Shown here one piece after another: positions 24,468-33,556 of a stretch of 64,000 nt of DNA (the first letter of the stretch is position 1; each line of letters starts with the position of its first letter). The notes beneath the pieces were generated by a model that was not told the origin of the DNA, did not search any database, and saw only the letters and a program-made list of their open reading frames with translations. The stretch is taken from NCBI GenBank assembly GCA_027493885.1, contig JAOSJZ010000001.1:372001-436000 (forward strand), in the 5' to 3' direction. This stretch comes from Gaiella sp. (GTDB lineage: Bacteria > Actinomycetota > Thermoleophilia > Gaiellales > Gaiellaceae). A program made the translations under genes and the position numbers.

Positions 24468-26273
24468 GTGCCTCAGCTCTACGACACCACGATTCGCCTG
24501 CTGTCGCAGGAGCCGCTCGCCGGGCGCGTCCCGACCGGCGAGGTGCTGCGGGTTGCCGAGATCCTCGACGGTGCGGGGTTCGCATGTCTCGAGGTGTCGG
24601 GCGGCGGTGTCTTCGACGCCGCGGTCAGGCGCGGCGTCGAGAGCCCCTGGGAGCGCATCCGCGCGATCGACGCGCGTACGACGACGCCGCTCGGGCTCGC
24701 CCTGCGCGGCCGCTTCCTCGTGGGCTCGAAGCCGGTCTCGCCGGACATCGTTCGCCGCTTCGTCGCGTGCGCGGCCGAGAACGGGATCGACGTCTTCCGG
24801 CTCCACGACCCGCTGAACGACGTCTCGAACCTGCGCGAGGCCGGCGAGGCGATCGTCGGCGCGGGCCGCCAGCTCCACGTTGGGCTCGTCTACAGCTCCG
24901 GGGCCGGCGAGGTCGAGGCGCTCGTCGAGCAGGCGCGCAGGGTCGGCGACCTCGGTGCGACGCGCATTCTCCTGAACGATCCGACGGGGAGCCTGCTGCC
25001 GCACGTGACGCAGGAGCTCGTGGAACGGCTGCGCGAGGCGAGCGGGCTCCCGCTCGGCCTCTACATCCAGGCTGCAGGCGGTACCGCGCTGTCGAATGCG
25101 CTCGTCGCGACCCGGGTCGGTGCCGACGTCGTCGCGACGGCGGTCTACCCGCTCGCGCTCACGCTGCATCGCATCGCCGGCGAGTCGCTCGTCGAGGCGC
25201 TCGAGGGGCTCGACCGGCCGACCGGTGTCGACGTCGCGCGTCTCTGGCAGGCAGCCGACGTCGTCGACGAGCACATCGGCGACGAGCCGCTCGCTCCGCT
25301 CGCCCCGCGGATCGCGGTGCGTGCCGCCGAGTACGACCTGCCCGCCGGTCTCGTCGCGGCGCTCGACGTCCATCTCCGCGCGCACGCCGCCGGCGATCGC
25401 CTGCTCGACACGCTCGTCGAGGTGGCCCGGATCCGCGAGGAGGCGGGCCGGCCGCCGCTCGCCGCCCCGATCGGCCTGATCCTCGGCTCCCAGGCGTTCC
25501 TCAACGTGCTGTCGGCGCGCCGCTACGGGACCGTCCTCGACGAGTTCCGCCAGCTCGTGACGGGCGGATACGGGACGCCCCCGGGCGAGATCGACCCGTC
25601 CGTGCGGCGCGCCGTCGGGCTGCTCGGCGCCGACAGGCCGTCGCTGGAGGAGGACCCGCCGAGCGCGGAGGATGTTCGCGAGGCGGCCGAGGGGCTCGCC
25701 GCGTCGGAGGAAGACCTCGTGCTCCTCGCGATGTTCGGCGAGGAGGCGGAATCGCTCCTCCAGACGATCCGCCAGCGCCACTCGCGCGAGGCGTCGCTCC
25801 TCGGCGGGGACGTCGATGCGCGACGTGGCGAGCGGATTCGCGAGCTTGTGAGGATCGTGCAGGAATCGGGCGTCGGCGAGATCGAGATCGAAGACGAGGG
25901 CATGCGCGTCTCGGTTCGGCGCGCCGACGAGCCGGGTGCGCTCTCTCTCGGCGCGGCCGGGGGTGTGGCCCTGGTCGACCCGGAACGTCACGACGCGATA
26001 GCGGTCGCGGCCGAGACGATCCGCGTCGAGTCGCCCTCGCCCGGCGTCTTCTACCGTGCGCCGCAGCCGGGAGCGCCGCCGTTCGTCGAGGTGGGCGACG
26101 TCGTCGCCGCCGGCCAGACGCTGTGCGTGCTCGAGGCGATGAAGCTCTTCAGCGAGCTCAAGGCCGAGGCCGACGGCCGCGTGCGGGCGATCCATGCCGA
26201 CAACGGCCAGGCGGTCGAGTTCGGGACGCTGCTCTTCGAGCTCGAGCCGATCGTCGCTCCTCCCGTGGTCTGA
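24468..26273 (+). CDS. Biotin carboxyl carrier protein fused to a degenerate carboxyltransferase-like domain
   Basis: A 601-residue protein. Residues 1-290 align with the TIM-barrel carboxyltransferase of oxaloacetate decarboxylase/pyruvate carboxylase B: YDTTIRLLSQEPLAGR, VSGGGVFDAAVRRGVESPWERIRAI, NGIDVFRLHDPLND. The metal ligands of that family are all replaced: the Asp after DTTxR is Leu11, the carbamylated Lys of KDMAG is Asn170 (LLNDPTG), and the HxH pair is Tyr199-x-Gln201. A linker with the conserved lid-like region follows, and residues about 520-601 are a biotinyl domain with the attachment site EAMKLFS. The start is GTG 24468. accC begins 2 bp downstream. The protein thus looks like the biotin carrier of a carboxylase whose attached barrel is non-catalytic; the working carboxyltransferase must be elsewhere. 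Confidence 0.85.
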   Translation: MPQLYDTTIRLLSQEPLAGRVPTGEVLRVAEILDGAGFACLEVSGGGVFDAAVRRGVESPWERIRAIDARTTTPLGLALRGRFLVGSKPVSPDIVRRFVACAAENGIDVFRLHDPLNDVSNLREAGEAIVGAGRQLHVGLVYSSGAGEVEALVEQARRVGDLGATRILLNDPTGSLLPHVTQELVERLREASGLPLGLYIQAAGGTALSNALVATRVGADVVATAVYPLALTLHRIAGESLVEALEGLDRPTGVDVARLWQAADVVDEHIGDEPLAPLAPRIAVRAAEYDLPAGLVAALDVHLRAHAAGDRLLDTLVEVARIREEAGRPPLAAPIGLILGSQAFLNVLSARRYGTVLDEFRQLVTGGYGTPPGEIDPSVRRAVGLLGADRPSLEEDPPSAEDVREAAEGLAASEEDLVLLAMFGEEAESLLQTIRQRHSREASLLGGDVDARRGERIRELVRIVQESGVGEIEIEDEGMRVSVRRADEPGALSLGAAGGVALVDPERHDAIAVAAETIRVESPSPGVFYRAPQPGAPPFVEVGDVVAAGQTLCVLEAMKLFSELKAEADGRVRAIHADNGQAVEFGTLLFELEPIVAPPVV

Positions 26274-26275
26274 GC

Positions 26276-27634
26276 GTGTTCTCGCGGGTCCTCGTCGCGA
26301 ACCGGGGAGAGATCGCGGTACGCGTGATCCGCGCGCTCCACGAGCTTGGCATCGAGGCGATCGCCGTCTACTCGACCGCCGATCGGGACGCGCTGCACAC
26401 GCGCCTCGCCGACCAGGCGGTGTGCATCGGGCCGCCGTCCGCCGTGGAGAGCTACCTCCGGATCCCGAGCGTGATCGCTGCTGCCGAGACCACCGGCTGC
26501 GAAGCCGTGCATCCCGGCTACGGGTTCCTCGCCGAGAGCCCCGCCTTCGCGCGTGCGTGCGCGGAGACGGACCTCGTCTTCGTCGGGCCGTCGCCCGGGG
26601 TGATGGAGCGGCTCGGCGACAAGGCGTCGGCGAAGGTGGAGATGCGCGCGGCCGGCATCCCGCTCGTGCCCGGGACGGCGGGGGCCGCACCGCTCGAAGA
26701 GATCCGCCGGGCGGCGTCCGAGATCGGCTTCCCCGTGATGCTGAAGGCCACCGCGGGCGGCGGCGGGAAGGGAATGCGGCTCGTGGACTACGCGGACGGC
26801 CTCGACGACGCGTTCGGCGCCGCGTCCGCCGAGGCCGAGGCCGCCTTCGGTGACGGCTCCCTCTATTTGGAGAAGGTCGTCGCGCCGGCGCGCCACGTCG
26901 AGATCCAGGTGCTGTGCGACCGGCACGGGAACGTCGCGACGCTCGGCGAGCGCGAATGCTCCATCCAACGGCGCCACCAGAAGCTCGTCGAGGAGTCGCC
27001 CTCGCCCGCACTCTCGGCGGAGACCCGCGAGGAGATGGAGGCGGCCGTGGAGGGCGCGTGCCGGGCGATCGGCTACGAGGGCGCGGGGACGTTCGAGTTC
27101 CTCCTCGGGCTGGAAGGCGAGCCGTACTTCATCGAGGTCAACTGCCGGCTCCAGGTCGAGCATCCGGTCACCGAGCTCCTTACCGGAATCGACATCGTCC
27201 GCGAGCAGGTGCGCATCGCCGCGGGTGAGCCGCTGGCCGTGACCGGCCGGGCGCCCCGGCGCGGCCACGCGATCGAGATCCGGATCAACGCGGAGGACCC
27301 CGCCCACGGCTTCGTGCCCTCGCCCGGCGTCGTCGGGCGGTTCCGGCCGCCGCTCGGGCCCGGCGTGCGGGTCGACACGGCCATCGAGGAAGGCGCGTCG
27401 ATTCCACCGTACTACGACTCGCTGGTGGCGAAGGTGATCGTCGCCGACGACGACCGGCCGGCGGCGATTGCGCGCGCGACCCGCGCCCTCCAGGAGCTCG
27501 TCGTCGAGGGCATCCCCACGACCCGCGCGCTCGCGCTCGACGTGCTGCGCTCCGACGGCTTCCGGTCGGGGGCGTACTCGACCGGCTACCTTGAGGAGAT
27601 GGAAGCGCACCTGCCCTCGCTGCGCCCCGCATGA
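26276..27634 (+). CDS. accC: Biotin carboxylase
   Basis: ATP-dependent carboxylation of biotin on the carrier protein. The 452-residue protein shows the three subdomains: N-terminal VLVANRGEIAVRVIRAL, ATP-grasp with the Gly-rich loop KATAGGGGKGMR, biotin/bicarbonate motif FEFLLGLEGEPYFIEVNCRLQVEHPVTE (catalytic Arg in RLQVEHP), and the C-terminal EIRINAEDP, PYYDSLVAKVIV. The loop reads EVNCRLQVEHP where the usual form is EMNTRLQVEHP. It starts at GTG 26276, two bases after the biotin-carrier stop, and ends overlapping nusB. The pair most likely serves an acetyl- or propionyl-CoA carboxylase. Confidence 0.94.
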   Translation: MFSRVLVANRGEIAVRVIRALHELGIEAIAVYSTADRDALHTRLADQAVCIGPPSAVESYLRIPSVIAAAETTGCEAVHPGYGFLAESPAFARACAETDLVFVGPSPGVMERLGDKASAKVEMRAAGIPLVPGTAGAAPLEEIRRAASEIGFPVMLKATAGGGGKGMRLVDYADGLDDAFGAASAEAEAAFGDGSLYLEKVVAPARHVEIQVLCDRHGNVATLGERECSIQRRHQKLVEESPSPALSAETREEMEAAVEGACRAIGYEGAGTFEFLLGLEGEPYFIEVNCRLQVEHPVTELLTGIDIVREQVRIAAGEPLAVTGRAPRRGHAIEIRINAEDPAHGFVPSPGVVGRFRPPLGPGVRVDTAIEEGASIPPYYDSLVAKVIVADDDRPAAIARATRALQELVVEGIPTTRALALDVLRSDGFRSGAYSTGYLEEMEAHLPSLRPA

Positions 27635-28044
27635 GCGGCGAGACAACCCGGCCGAAACCTGCGCCGAAGCCGCTGGGCCGGCGGCAGGCTCGCAGGCAGG
27701 CGCTCTTCCTCCTCTACCAGTGGGATCTCACCGGGCAGCCGCTCGCGTCGCTCTACGAGGGCGAGCCGGACGCGTACGCCCGGGAGCTTGCCACGGCGGT
27801 CGCGGCGGAGGCGCACGCCCTCGACGAGCGGGTCACGGCCGCGTCCGAGGGCTGGCCCGCCGACCGGCTGGGTACGCTCGAGCGGAACATCCTGCGGATC
27901 GGGGTGCACGAGCTCGAGGAGGAGACGGTGCCGGTGGACGTCGCGATCAACGAGGCGGTCGTGCTCGCGAAGCGCTACGCGAGCGAAGACGCTGCGCGCC
28001 TCGTCAACGGAATCCTCGGCCGGGTTGCGAGGGAGCGGCCGTGA
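27631..28044 (+). CDS. nusB: Transcription antitermination factor NusB
   Basis: A 137-residue all-helical protein that joins NusE/S10 on boxA RNA for antitermination of rRNA operons. The motifs RRQARRQALFLLYQWDLTG, LERNILRIGVHELEEETVPVDVAINEAVVLAKRYASEDAARLVNGILG are all typical and fill the normal length. ATG overlaps the accC stop, and its stop overlaps the next GTG. nusB usually follows efp in actinobacteria; here the biotin genes have been placed between. Confidence 0.94.
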   Translation: MSGETTRPKPAPKPLGRRQARRQALFLLYQWDLTGQPLASLYEGEPDAYARELATAVAAEAHALDERVTAASEGWPADRLGTLERNILRIGVHELEEETVPVDVAINEAVVLAKRYASEDAARLVNGILGRVARERP

Positions 28045-28259
28045 CCGCGAGCGGGCAGGGCGGCTCCGACGATTCGCTGCAGCGCGCGGAGGAGCTCCTC
28101 GAGCGGATGCGAACGCGGGTCGACGCGCTGGAGGCGAGCGCCGACGCGGGGGGCGACGTCGACGAGGCGGTCGACGGGCTCGCCGAGATCGCCGAGCTCG
28201 CGAAGCAGATCGAGGCCGAGGTGCAGCGCGCCCGCCAGGCCGCCGATGCGGGCGCCTGA
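28041..28259 (+). CDS. xseB: Exonuclease VII small subunit-like protein
   Basis: A 72-residue predicted coiled-coil protein (LQRAEELLERMRTRVDALEA...VDGLAEIAELAKQIEAEVQRAR). Length, acidic helices and the (A/E)-x-L-E-x-I/L spacing match XseB, which assembles on XseA to make exonuclease VII. The typical XseB FEEALAELEEIV core is only loosely kept, and xseA is not in the window, so the call rests partly on position and length. It overlaps nusB at its start and ispA at its end. Confidence 0.55.
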   Translation: MTASGQGGSDDSLQRAEELLERMRTRVDALEASADAGGDVDEAVDGLAEIAELAKQIEAEVQRARQAADAGA

Positions 28260-29016
28260 CGAGCTACTGGCGCTCGTCGAGGACGCGCTCGCGGAGGTGG
28301 CGTTCTCGCCGGTGCTGGCGGGCCTGACGGAGGCGATGGGCTACGCCGTCACAGGAGGCGGCAAGCGGATCCGGCCGGTGGTCTGCCTCGCCACCGCCGA
28401 GGCGGCGGGTGGACGGGCTGAGGACGCGCTTCCCGCGGCGGTTGCGCTCGAGCTCGTCCACACGTTCTCGCTCGTCCACGACGACCTGCCGTCGATGGAC
28501 GACGACGACGAGCGGCGCGGCCGGCCGAGCGTGCACGTCGCCCACGGCGAAGGTGTCGCGCTGCTCGCGGGCGACGCCCTGCTCGTGGAAGGGATGCGAT
28601 TCGGGCTCTCGTACGACCGGCCGGAGCCGGCGCGCGAGCTCTTCGAGGCGACGCTCGGGATGATCGGCGGCCAATTTCTGGACGTGACGGGCGCGGACGT
28701 CTCGCTCGCCGATCTCCATCGCCTGAAGACGGGCAGGCTCTTCGCCGCGGCGGTCGGGCTCGGCCTCTGGACGGCGGACGTGCCGGCGGTCGAGCAGGCA
28801 CCATGGCGCGCGTTCGGCGAGGAGCTCGGTGTGCTCTTCCAGGCGATCGACGACGTGATCGACGGCGACGGCTACGCGGCCGAGCTCGGCGAGGACGGCG
28901 CGCGCGAGGTCGCGGCGGCCGCGGCGCACCGCGCTCACGAGCGCCTCGACGCGATCGCGGCCGACACGTCGGTGCTCGGCGCGCTCGTCGACGGGCTTGC
29001 GGTTCGAACCGCGTAG
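28246..29016 (+). CDS. ispA: Polyprenyl (geranyl/farnesyl) diphosphate synthase
   Basis: Head-to-tail condensation of isopentenyl diphosphate with allylic diphosphates. The 256-residue protein carries GGGKRIRP, the first Asp-rich motif DDLPSMDDDD with the following RRGRPSVH, LLAGDALL, the Lys in LKTGRLF, and the second motif FQAIDDVID. The pattern of the first motif (DDxxxxDDD with two extra residues) is that of bacterial FPP synthases. It is short at the C-terminus compared with E. coli IspA (about 300). It starts inside the end of xseB, the usual xseB-ispA order. Confidence 0.9.
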   Translation: MRAPDELLALVEDALAEVAFSPVLAGLTEAMGYAVTGGGKRIRPVVCLATAEAAGGRAEDALPAAVALELVHTFSLVHDDLPSMDDDDERRGRPSVHVAHGEGVALLAGDALLVEGMRFGLSYDRPEPARELFEATLGMIGGQFLDVTGADVSLADLHRLKTGRLFAAAVGLGLWTADVPAVEQAPWRAFGEELGVLFQAIDDVIDGDGYAAELGEDGAREVAAAAAHRAHERLDAIAADTSVLGALVDGLAVRTA

Positions 29017-29018
29017 AA

Positions 29019-29783
29019 GTGCCGAGGAAGCGCCTCGACGTGCTGCTCGTGGAGCGCGGGCTCGCGGAGAGCCGGGAGCAGGCGAAGGCGCTCGTCATGG
29101 CAGGTCTCGTCTCGGGCTACGACAAACCGGGGCAGCAGGTCGCCGACGACGTCGTGCTCGACGTCGCGCGGCCTCCGCGGTTCGTCTCGCGGGGCGGCGA
29201 GAAACTCGCTCATGCGCTCGACGCCCTCGGCGTCGATCCGGCGGGCAAGGACTGTCTCGACCTCGGCGCGTCCACGGGCGGGTTCACGGACTGCCTCCTG
29301 CAACGTGGCGCCGCGCGCGTGATCGCGCTCGACGTCGGCTACGGGCAGCTGCACCCGCGCCTGCGCGACGACGACCGCGTGACCGTCCTCGAGCGGGTCA
29401 ACGCACGTCACCTCGACGCGCTGCCGTTCCCGCCGGAGCTGATCACCTGCGACGTCTCGTTCATCTCGGCGACCCGTGTCCTGCCCCCGGCGATCGCGCT
29501 CGCGGCGCCCGGCTGGGAGGCGCTCGTCCTCGTGAAGCCGCAGTTCGAGGCTGGACGGGCCGACGCGCCGAAGGGCGTCGTCCGCGACCCGGCGGTGCAT
29601 CGACGCGTCCTTCGTGAGTTCTGCGCCGCCGTCGCTTCCTGGGGTGCCGGCGTCGCAGGCGTCGTAGACTCGGGGCACCCGGGGCCGAAGGGCAACCGGG
29701 AGTTTGTCGTCCACCTGATCGCGAGCGAGAAGCCCCCCGACCCCGATGAGCTCGAGCGCCGGATCGACGCCGCCGTCGGCTAG
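29019..29783 (+). CDS. tlyA: 16S/23S rRNA 2'-O-methyltransferase TlyA
   Basis: A 254-residue protein with an N-terminal S4 RNA-binding domain (RKRLDVLLVERGLAESREQAKALVMAGLV) and an FtsJ-like SAM methyltransferase domain (DCLDLGASTGGFTDCLLQRGA, DVGYGQLHPRLRDD, ITCDVSFISATRVLP, VLVKPQFEAGR). TlyA methylates a cytidine in 16S and 23S rRNA and determines capreomycin sensitivity in mycobacteria. The start is GTG 29019, two bases after ispA stops. The order tlyA-nadK-recN is the standard actinobacterial one. Confidence 0.93.
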   Translation: MPRKRLDVLLVERGLAESREQAKALVMAGLVSGYDKPGQQVADDVVLDVARPPRFVSRGGEKLAHALDALGVDPAGKDCLDLGASTGGFTDCLLQRGAARVIALDVGYGQLHPRLRDDDRVTVLERVNARHLDALPFPPELITCDVSFISATRVLPPAIALAAPGWEALVLVKPQFEAGRADAPKGVVRDPAVHRRVLREFCAAVASWGAGVAGVVDSGHPGPKGNREFVVHLIASEKPPDPDELERRIDAAVG

Positions 29784-30614
29784 CCGCGCGACGCGGATCA
29801 CGCGGGCCGCGGTGGTCACGCACGGCCGGGCGGAGCAGATCGGGGACGGCGTCGACCGGCTCGCGGCCGTTGCGCGCGACGCGGGCGTCGACCTCATCGT
29901 CGCGCCGGACGAGGCTGCGAGGCATGGGCTGCCGACGCACGGCGAGCCGCTCTCGGCCGATCTGGTCGTCGTGCTGGGCGGCGACGGCACGATGCTGCGG
30001 GCGCTCTCCACGTACCTGGGCTCCGGGATCCCGGTGATCGGGGTCAACTTCGGCCGTGTCGGCTTCCTGAGCTCGATGCAGCCCGACGAGCTCGAGGTGG
30101 GTCTCGCGCGCGCATTCAGGGGCGAGCTCGAGGTCGTCGAGCTGCCGACGCTCGAGGTCGAGAACGGCGAGAGCGCTCATGTCGCCGTGAACGACGTCGT
30201 CGTCACCTCCGCTGTCCTCGGCCGCATGGTCGAGCTCGAGTGGGCGGTCGGGGGAGGATCTCGGAAGCGTCCCGTGCGACGGGATCATCTGCTCGACCCC
30301 GTCGGGCCTCGACGGCCTACAACCTCTCGAACGGGGGGCCGGTGCTGATGTGGGGAATCGACGCCATGGCGACGACGTTCGTCGCGCCGCACTCGCTCCA
30401 CGCGCGCCCGCTCGTCGTGCCGCGCGGCAAGGACGTAGTGGTGTGGAACCGAACGGCGGACGTCGCGGTTGCCGTTCTCGTCGACGGCCACCGCGTCGGC
30501 GAGGCAGCCCCGGGCGGCCGCGTCGCCGTCCGTCTCGGCGGTGCGCGCACCCTGCTCGCCACCCTGCCGGACGCGACCTTTGTCAGCCGTTACAGGGAGA
30601 GCTTCTCGACGTAG
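29746..30614 (+). CDS. nadK: NAD kinase, two apparent frameshifts
   Basis: Phosphorylates NAD to NADP. The first frame gives VVVLGGDGTMLRALSTYLGSGIPVIGVNFGRVGFLSS (GGDG motif and NFG) up to AVGG. The middle piece EDLGSVPCDGIICSTPSG lies in a second frame and TAYNLSNGGPVLMWGIDAM (conserved STAYNLSAGGP motif) in a third. Removing one G from the run at 30250-30254 and one base at about 30304-30309 restores a continuous 288-residue NadK of normal size. Two independent single-base insertions in an essential gene point to sequence errors. The ATG at 29746 overlaps tlyA by 38 bp; a later start is possible. Confidence 0.88.
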
Positions 30615-30717
30615 CCGCGACCGGAGCTCGTGGCGAGTCGACACGAGCTCGCTCTGCCGCCGGGCGTGACCGGCGTGGACAGGTGCCGCGACCGGGGAGC
30701 CGGTCTACGATCTTCAC

Positions 30718-32357
30718 GTGCTGCGCAGGCTGCGGATCGAGAATCTCGTCCTCATCCGCGAGGCCGATCTCGAGCTCGCGCCGGGCCTCGTCGCGCTGAC
30801 GGGCGAGACGGGTGCCGGGAAGACGATCGTCACGCAGGCGATCGGGCTTCTGCTCGGGGGGAAGGGCGACGCCGCGTCGGTGGGCGCGGCCGGCGCAGAG
30901 GCGTACGTCGAAGCGGAGCTCGACGTTCCGGAGGGCTTCTTCGACGAGGAGGGCCTCGACGCGCTCCGCGAGCTCCGGCCGGAGGACGAGCCCGGGCTCG
31001 TCGTCGCCCGCCGCGTGACGGCGGACGGCCGCTCGCGCGCCTATGCGTGGGGCCGGAGCGTCGCCCGGGACGACCTCGTCGCCGCGACCGAGCGGCTGCT
31101 TGCGCTCTCGGGCCAGTTCGCGCAGCGGCGGCTCGCGCGGCCGGCGCACCAGCTCGACCTGCTCGACGCCTTCACCGGCCCCGAGCAGCGTCTTCGCCGC
31201 AACGAGGCGCGCGAGGCATGGCACGCGCTCGCCGCGGCCGCGCGGCGAGTCGAGGAGCTCGAGCGTGGAGCCGACGACGAGCGGGCGCGCCTGGACGAGC
31301 TCGCCCTCCTCGTCGAGGACACCGGGGGTCTGGTGCGCGGCGAGGAGGACGCGCTCCGCGCGGAGCGAGAGCGGTACCGGCACGTCGCCGAGCTCGGTGA
31401 GGGGGCGCACGCTGCCGCGGCCGCGATCGAGCCGGAGGACGGAGACGGCGCCCAGGCTCTCGCCGCAGCGGCAGAGCGGGCTCTCGCGCCGCTCGAGCGG
31501 CTCGCGCCGGAGCTTCGGGGGCAGCCGCCGAGCTCCGCGAGCTTGCCGTCCGCCTCGCCGAGGTGGGAAGCGACATCCGGCGCTTCGCGGAGACGCTCGA
31601 TGCCGACCCTGCCCGGGCGGCCGAGGTGGAGGAGCGGCTCGACCACATCGCGGACGCTCGCAGGCGCCATCGCGCGGCAAGCCTGGACGAGCTGCTCGAC
31701 CGGCGCGACGCGGCGGTGGCCGAGCTCGAGCGGTGGGGCACCTCGGGCGACCCGCTCGACCGCGCGCGGGCCGAGCACCAGGCTGTCTCGGCCCGGTACG
31801 AGGCCGCTTCCCGTGCCCTCGCCGAGGCGCGCCGCGCCGCCGCGACCCCGTTCGCGGACGCGGTCGCGCGCGAGCTCGCGGACCTGGGCATGGGCGAGGG
31901 CGAGTTCCACGTCGAGCTGCGTGAGCGAGAGGCAGGTCCGACGGGGACCGACGAGGCCGTCTTTCTCGTCCGCCCGAACGCCGGCCTGCCGCTCGCACCG
32001 GTTTCGGAGACCGCGTCCGGCGGCGAGCTCTCACGTGTCGCGCTCGCGATCGCGGCTGTCTCGGGCGGCGAGACGATCGTCCTCGACGAGATCGACGCCG
32101 GGGTCGGCGGCGTGACCGCGCACCGGGTCGGCGACGTCCTACGCCGGCTGGCCGAGCGAGCTCAGGTGCTCACGATCACCCACCTCCCGCAGATCGCGAG
32201 CGTCGCGGATCAGCATCTCCGCGTCGAGAAGGTCCCGGGCGATCCGACGCACACGAGGATCGCGGTCCTCGACGGCGGCGAGCGCCGTGACGAGCTCGAG
32301 CGCATGCTCGGCGGCGAGGAGTTTCTCAGCGCGGTCACGACGGACGTCGGCGAATGA
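30718..32357 (+). CDS. recN: DNA repair protein RecN, one apparent frameshift
   Basis: SMC-like ATPase of double-strand break repair. The N-terminal half has the RecN N-terminus LRRLRIENLVLIREADLEL, Walker A GETGAGKT, and the coiled-coil arm; it breaks off near 31517. The second half has the returning coil, the ABC signature SGGELSRVALAIA, Walker B ETIVLDEIDAGVGG and the switch His in THLPQIA. Adding one G to the G5 run 31517-31521 joins them through LR-GAAAELRELAVRLAEVGSD into 546 residues, the normal length. It starts 103 bp after nadK and overlaps steA at its stop. Confidence 0.9.
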
Positions 32358-33481
32358 CCCGCGAGATCACCGGCCGGGCGCGTCTCGGGCGCAGGACGAA
32401 GGACCTCGTCAAGCGTCTCGGCCCCGAGGACGTGGCCATCGTCGACCACGCCGACCTCGACCGCGTCTCCGCCGAGGAGCTGGCCGAGTCGGGCGTGCGG
32501 GCGGTGGTGAACGTCTCTCGCTCGAGCACGGGGCGGTTCCCGAACCCGGGGCCGCTCGAGCTCGTGCGCGCGGGAGTCCGCCTCGTCGACGCGCCCGGTG
32601 CGCCGCTCTTCGACGAGCTCGCCGACGGGGAGCTCGTGCGGCTCGAGGGCGGCGGCATCTGGTGCAACGGCACGCTCGTCGCCGAGGGCACCGTGCTCGA
32701 TGCGGTCTCGCTCGAAAAGGCGCTTCTCGAGCAGCAGGGTCGTGTCTCGGATGCGCTCGAGACGTTCGCGGAGAACACGCTGCGGCATCTCCAGGAGGAG
32801 GCTGGATCACTCGCGGCCGGTATCGAGCTGCCGGCGCTGCGCACGCGCTTCCGCGACCGTCACGTCCTCGTCGTCGCCCGCGGGCCGGGCTACAAGTCCG
32901 ACCTTCGCATGGTGCGACCGTACGTTCGCGACTTTCGTCCGGTGCTCGTCGCCGTCGACGGCGGCGCCGACGCGCTCCGCGACGCGGGTCTCGCGGCGGA
33001 CGTCATCGTCGGCGACTTCGACTCCGTCTCGGATGCGGCGCTTCGCGCCGGCGCGGAGCTCGTCGTCCACGCCTATCCGGCGGGCGGGGCGCCGGGAGCG
33101 GAGCGCCTGCGTCACCTGGGCCTCGCGCACCACGTCGTCTCCGCGCCCGGGATCAGCGAGGACCTGGCGTTGCAGCTCGCCTACGAGAAGGGGGCCGCCC
33201 TGATCGTCGCGGTCGGCACGCACTTCAACCTCGTCGAGTTCCTGGAGCGCGATCGCGAAGGCATGGCCTCGACGTTCGTCACGCGACTCAAGGTGGGCGA
33301 GTCGCTCGTCGACGCGAAAGGCGTCTCGCGGCTCGTCTCGGGGCGCGTCGGCGTCTGGCCGCTCGCCGTGTTCGCCGCAACCGGAGTGACCGCGATCGTC
33401 GGCGCCGTCCTCGCCTCGCCCGCCCTGCGGAACGTGATCCAGTCGACGACCCGCGCGATCGCCAACGGCCTCGGCCTCTGA
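32354..33481 (+). CDS. steA: SteA-like putative cytokinetic ring protein
   Basis: A 375-residue protein matching the actinobacterial SteA family, which works with SteB in septum cleavage and wall hydrolase control in corynebacteria. The N-terminal domain has VNVSRSSTGRFPNPGPLELV and GGGIWCNGTLVAEG; the middle is a thiamine-pyrophosphokinase-like fold (VLVAVDGGADALRDAGL, VIVGDFDSVSDAAL); the C-terminus has a membrane helix (about residues 335-357, WPLAVFAATGVTAIVGAVLAS). The ATG overlaps the recN stop. It is followed by its usual partner gene and then pyrG. Confidence 0.88.
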   Translation: MTREITGRARLGRRTKDLVKRLGPEDVAIVDHADLDRVSAEELAESGVRAVVNVSRSSTGRFPNPGPLELVRAGVRLVDAPGAPLFDELADGELVRLEGGGIWCNGTLVAEGTVLDAVSLEKALLEQQGRVSDALETFAENTLRHLQEEAGSLAAGIELPALRTRFRDRHVLVVARGPGYKSDLRMVRPYVRDFRPVLVAVDGGADALRDAGLAADVIVGDFDSVSDAALRAGAELVVHAYPAGGAPGAERLRHLGLAHHVVSAPGISEDLALQLAYEKGAALIVAVGTHFNLVEFLERDREGMASTFVTRLKVGESLVDAKGVSRLVSGRVGVWPLAVFAATGVTAIVGAVLASPALRNVIQSTTRAIANGLGL

Positions 33482-33556
33482 CGCCTCCGGCGTCGGGCGC
33501 CAGATCTCGCCTCGGTGTCGCCCTGCGAGCGACCGAGGCCTGCGAGACTTACGGCA

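Noticed and set aside
29000..29016. GGTTCGAACC as a tRNA T-loop
   Set aside because: It is inside the ispA coding end (AVRTA) and no acceptor stem or anticodon arm can be folded around it.
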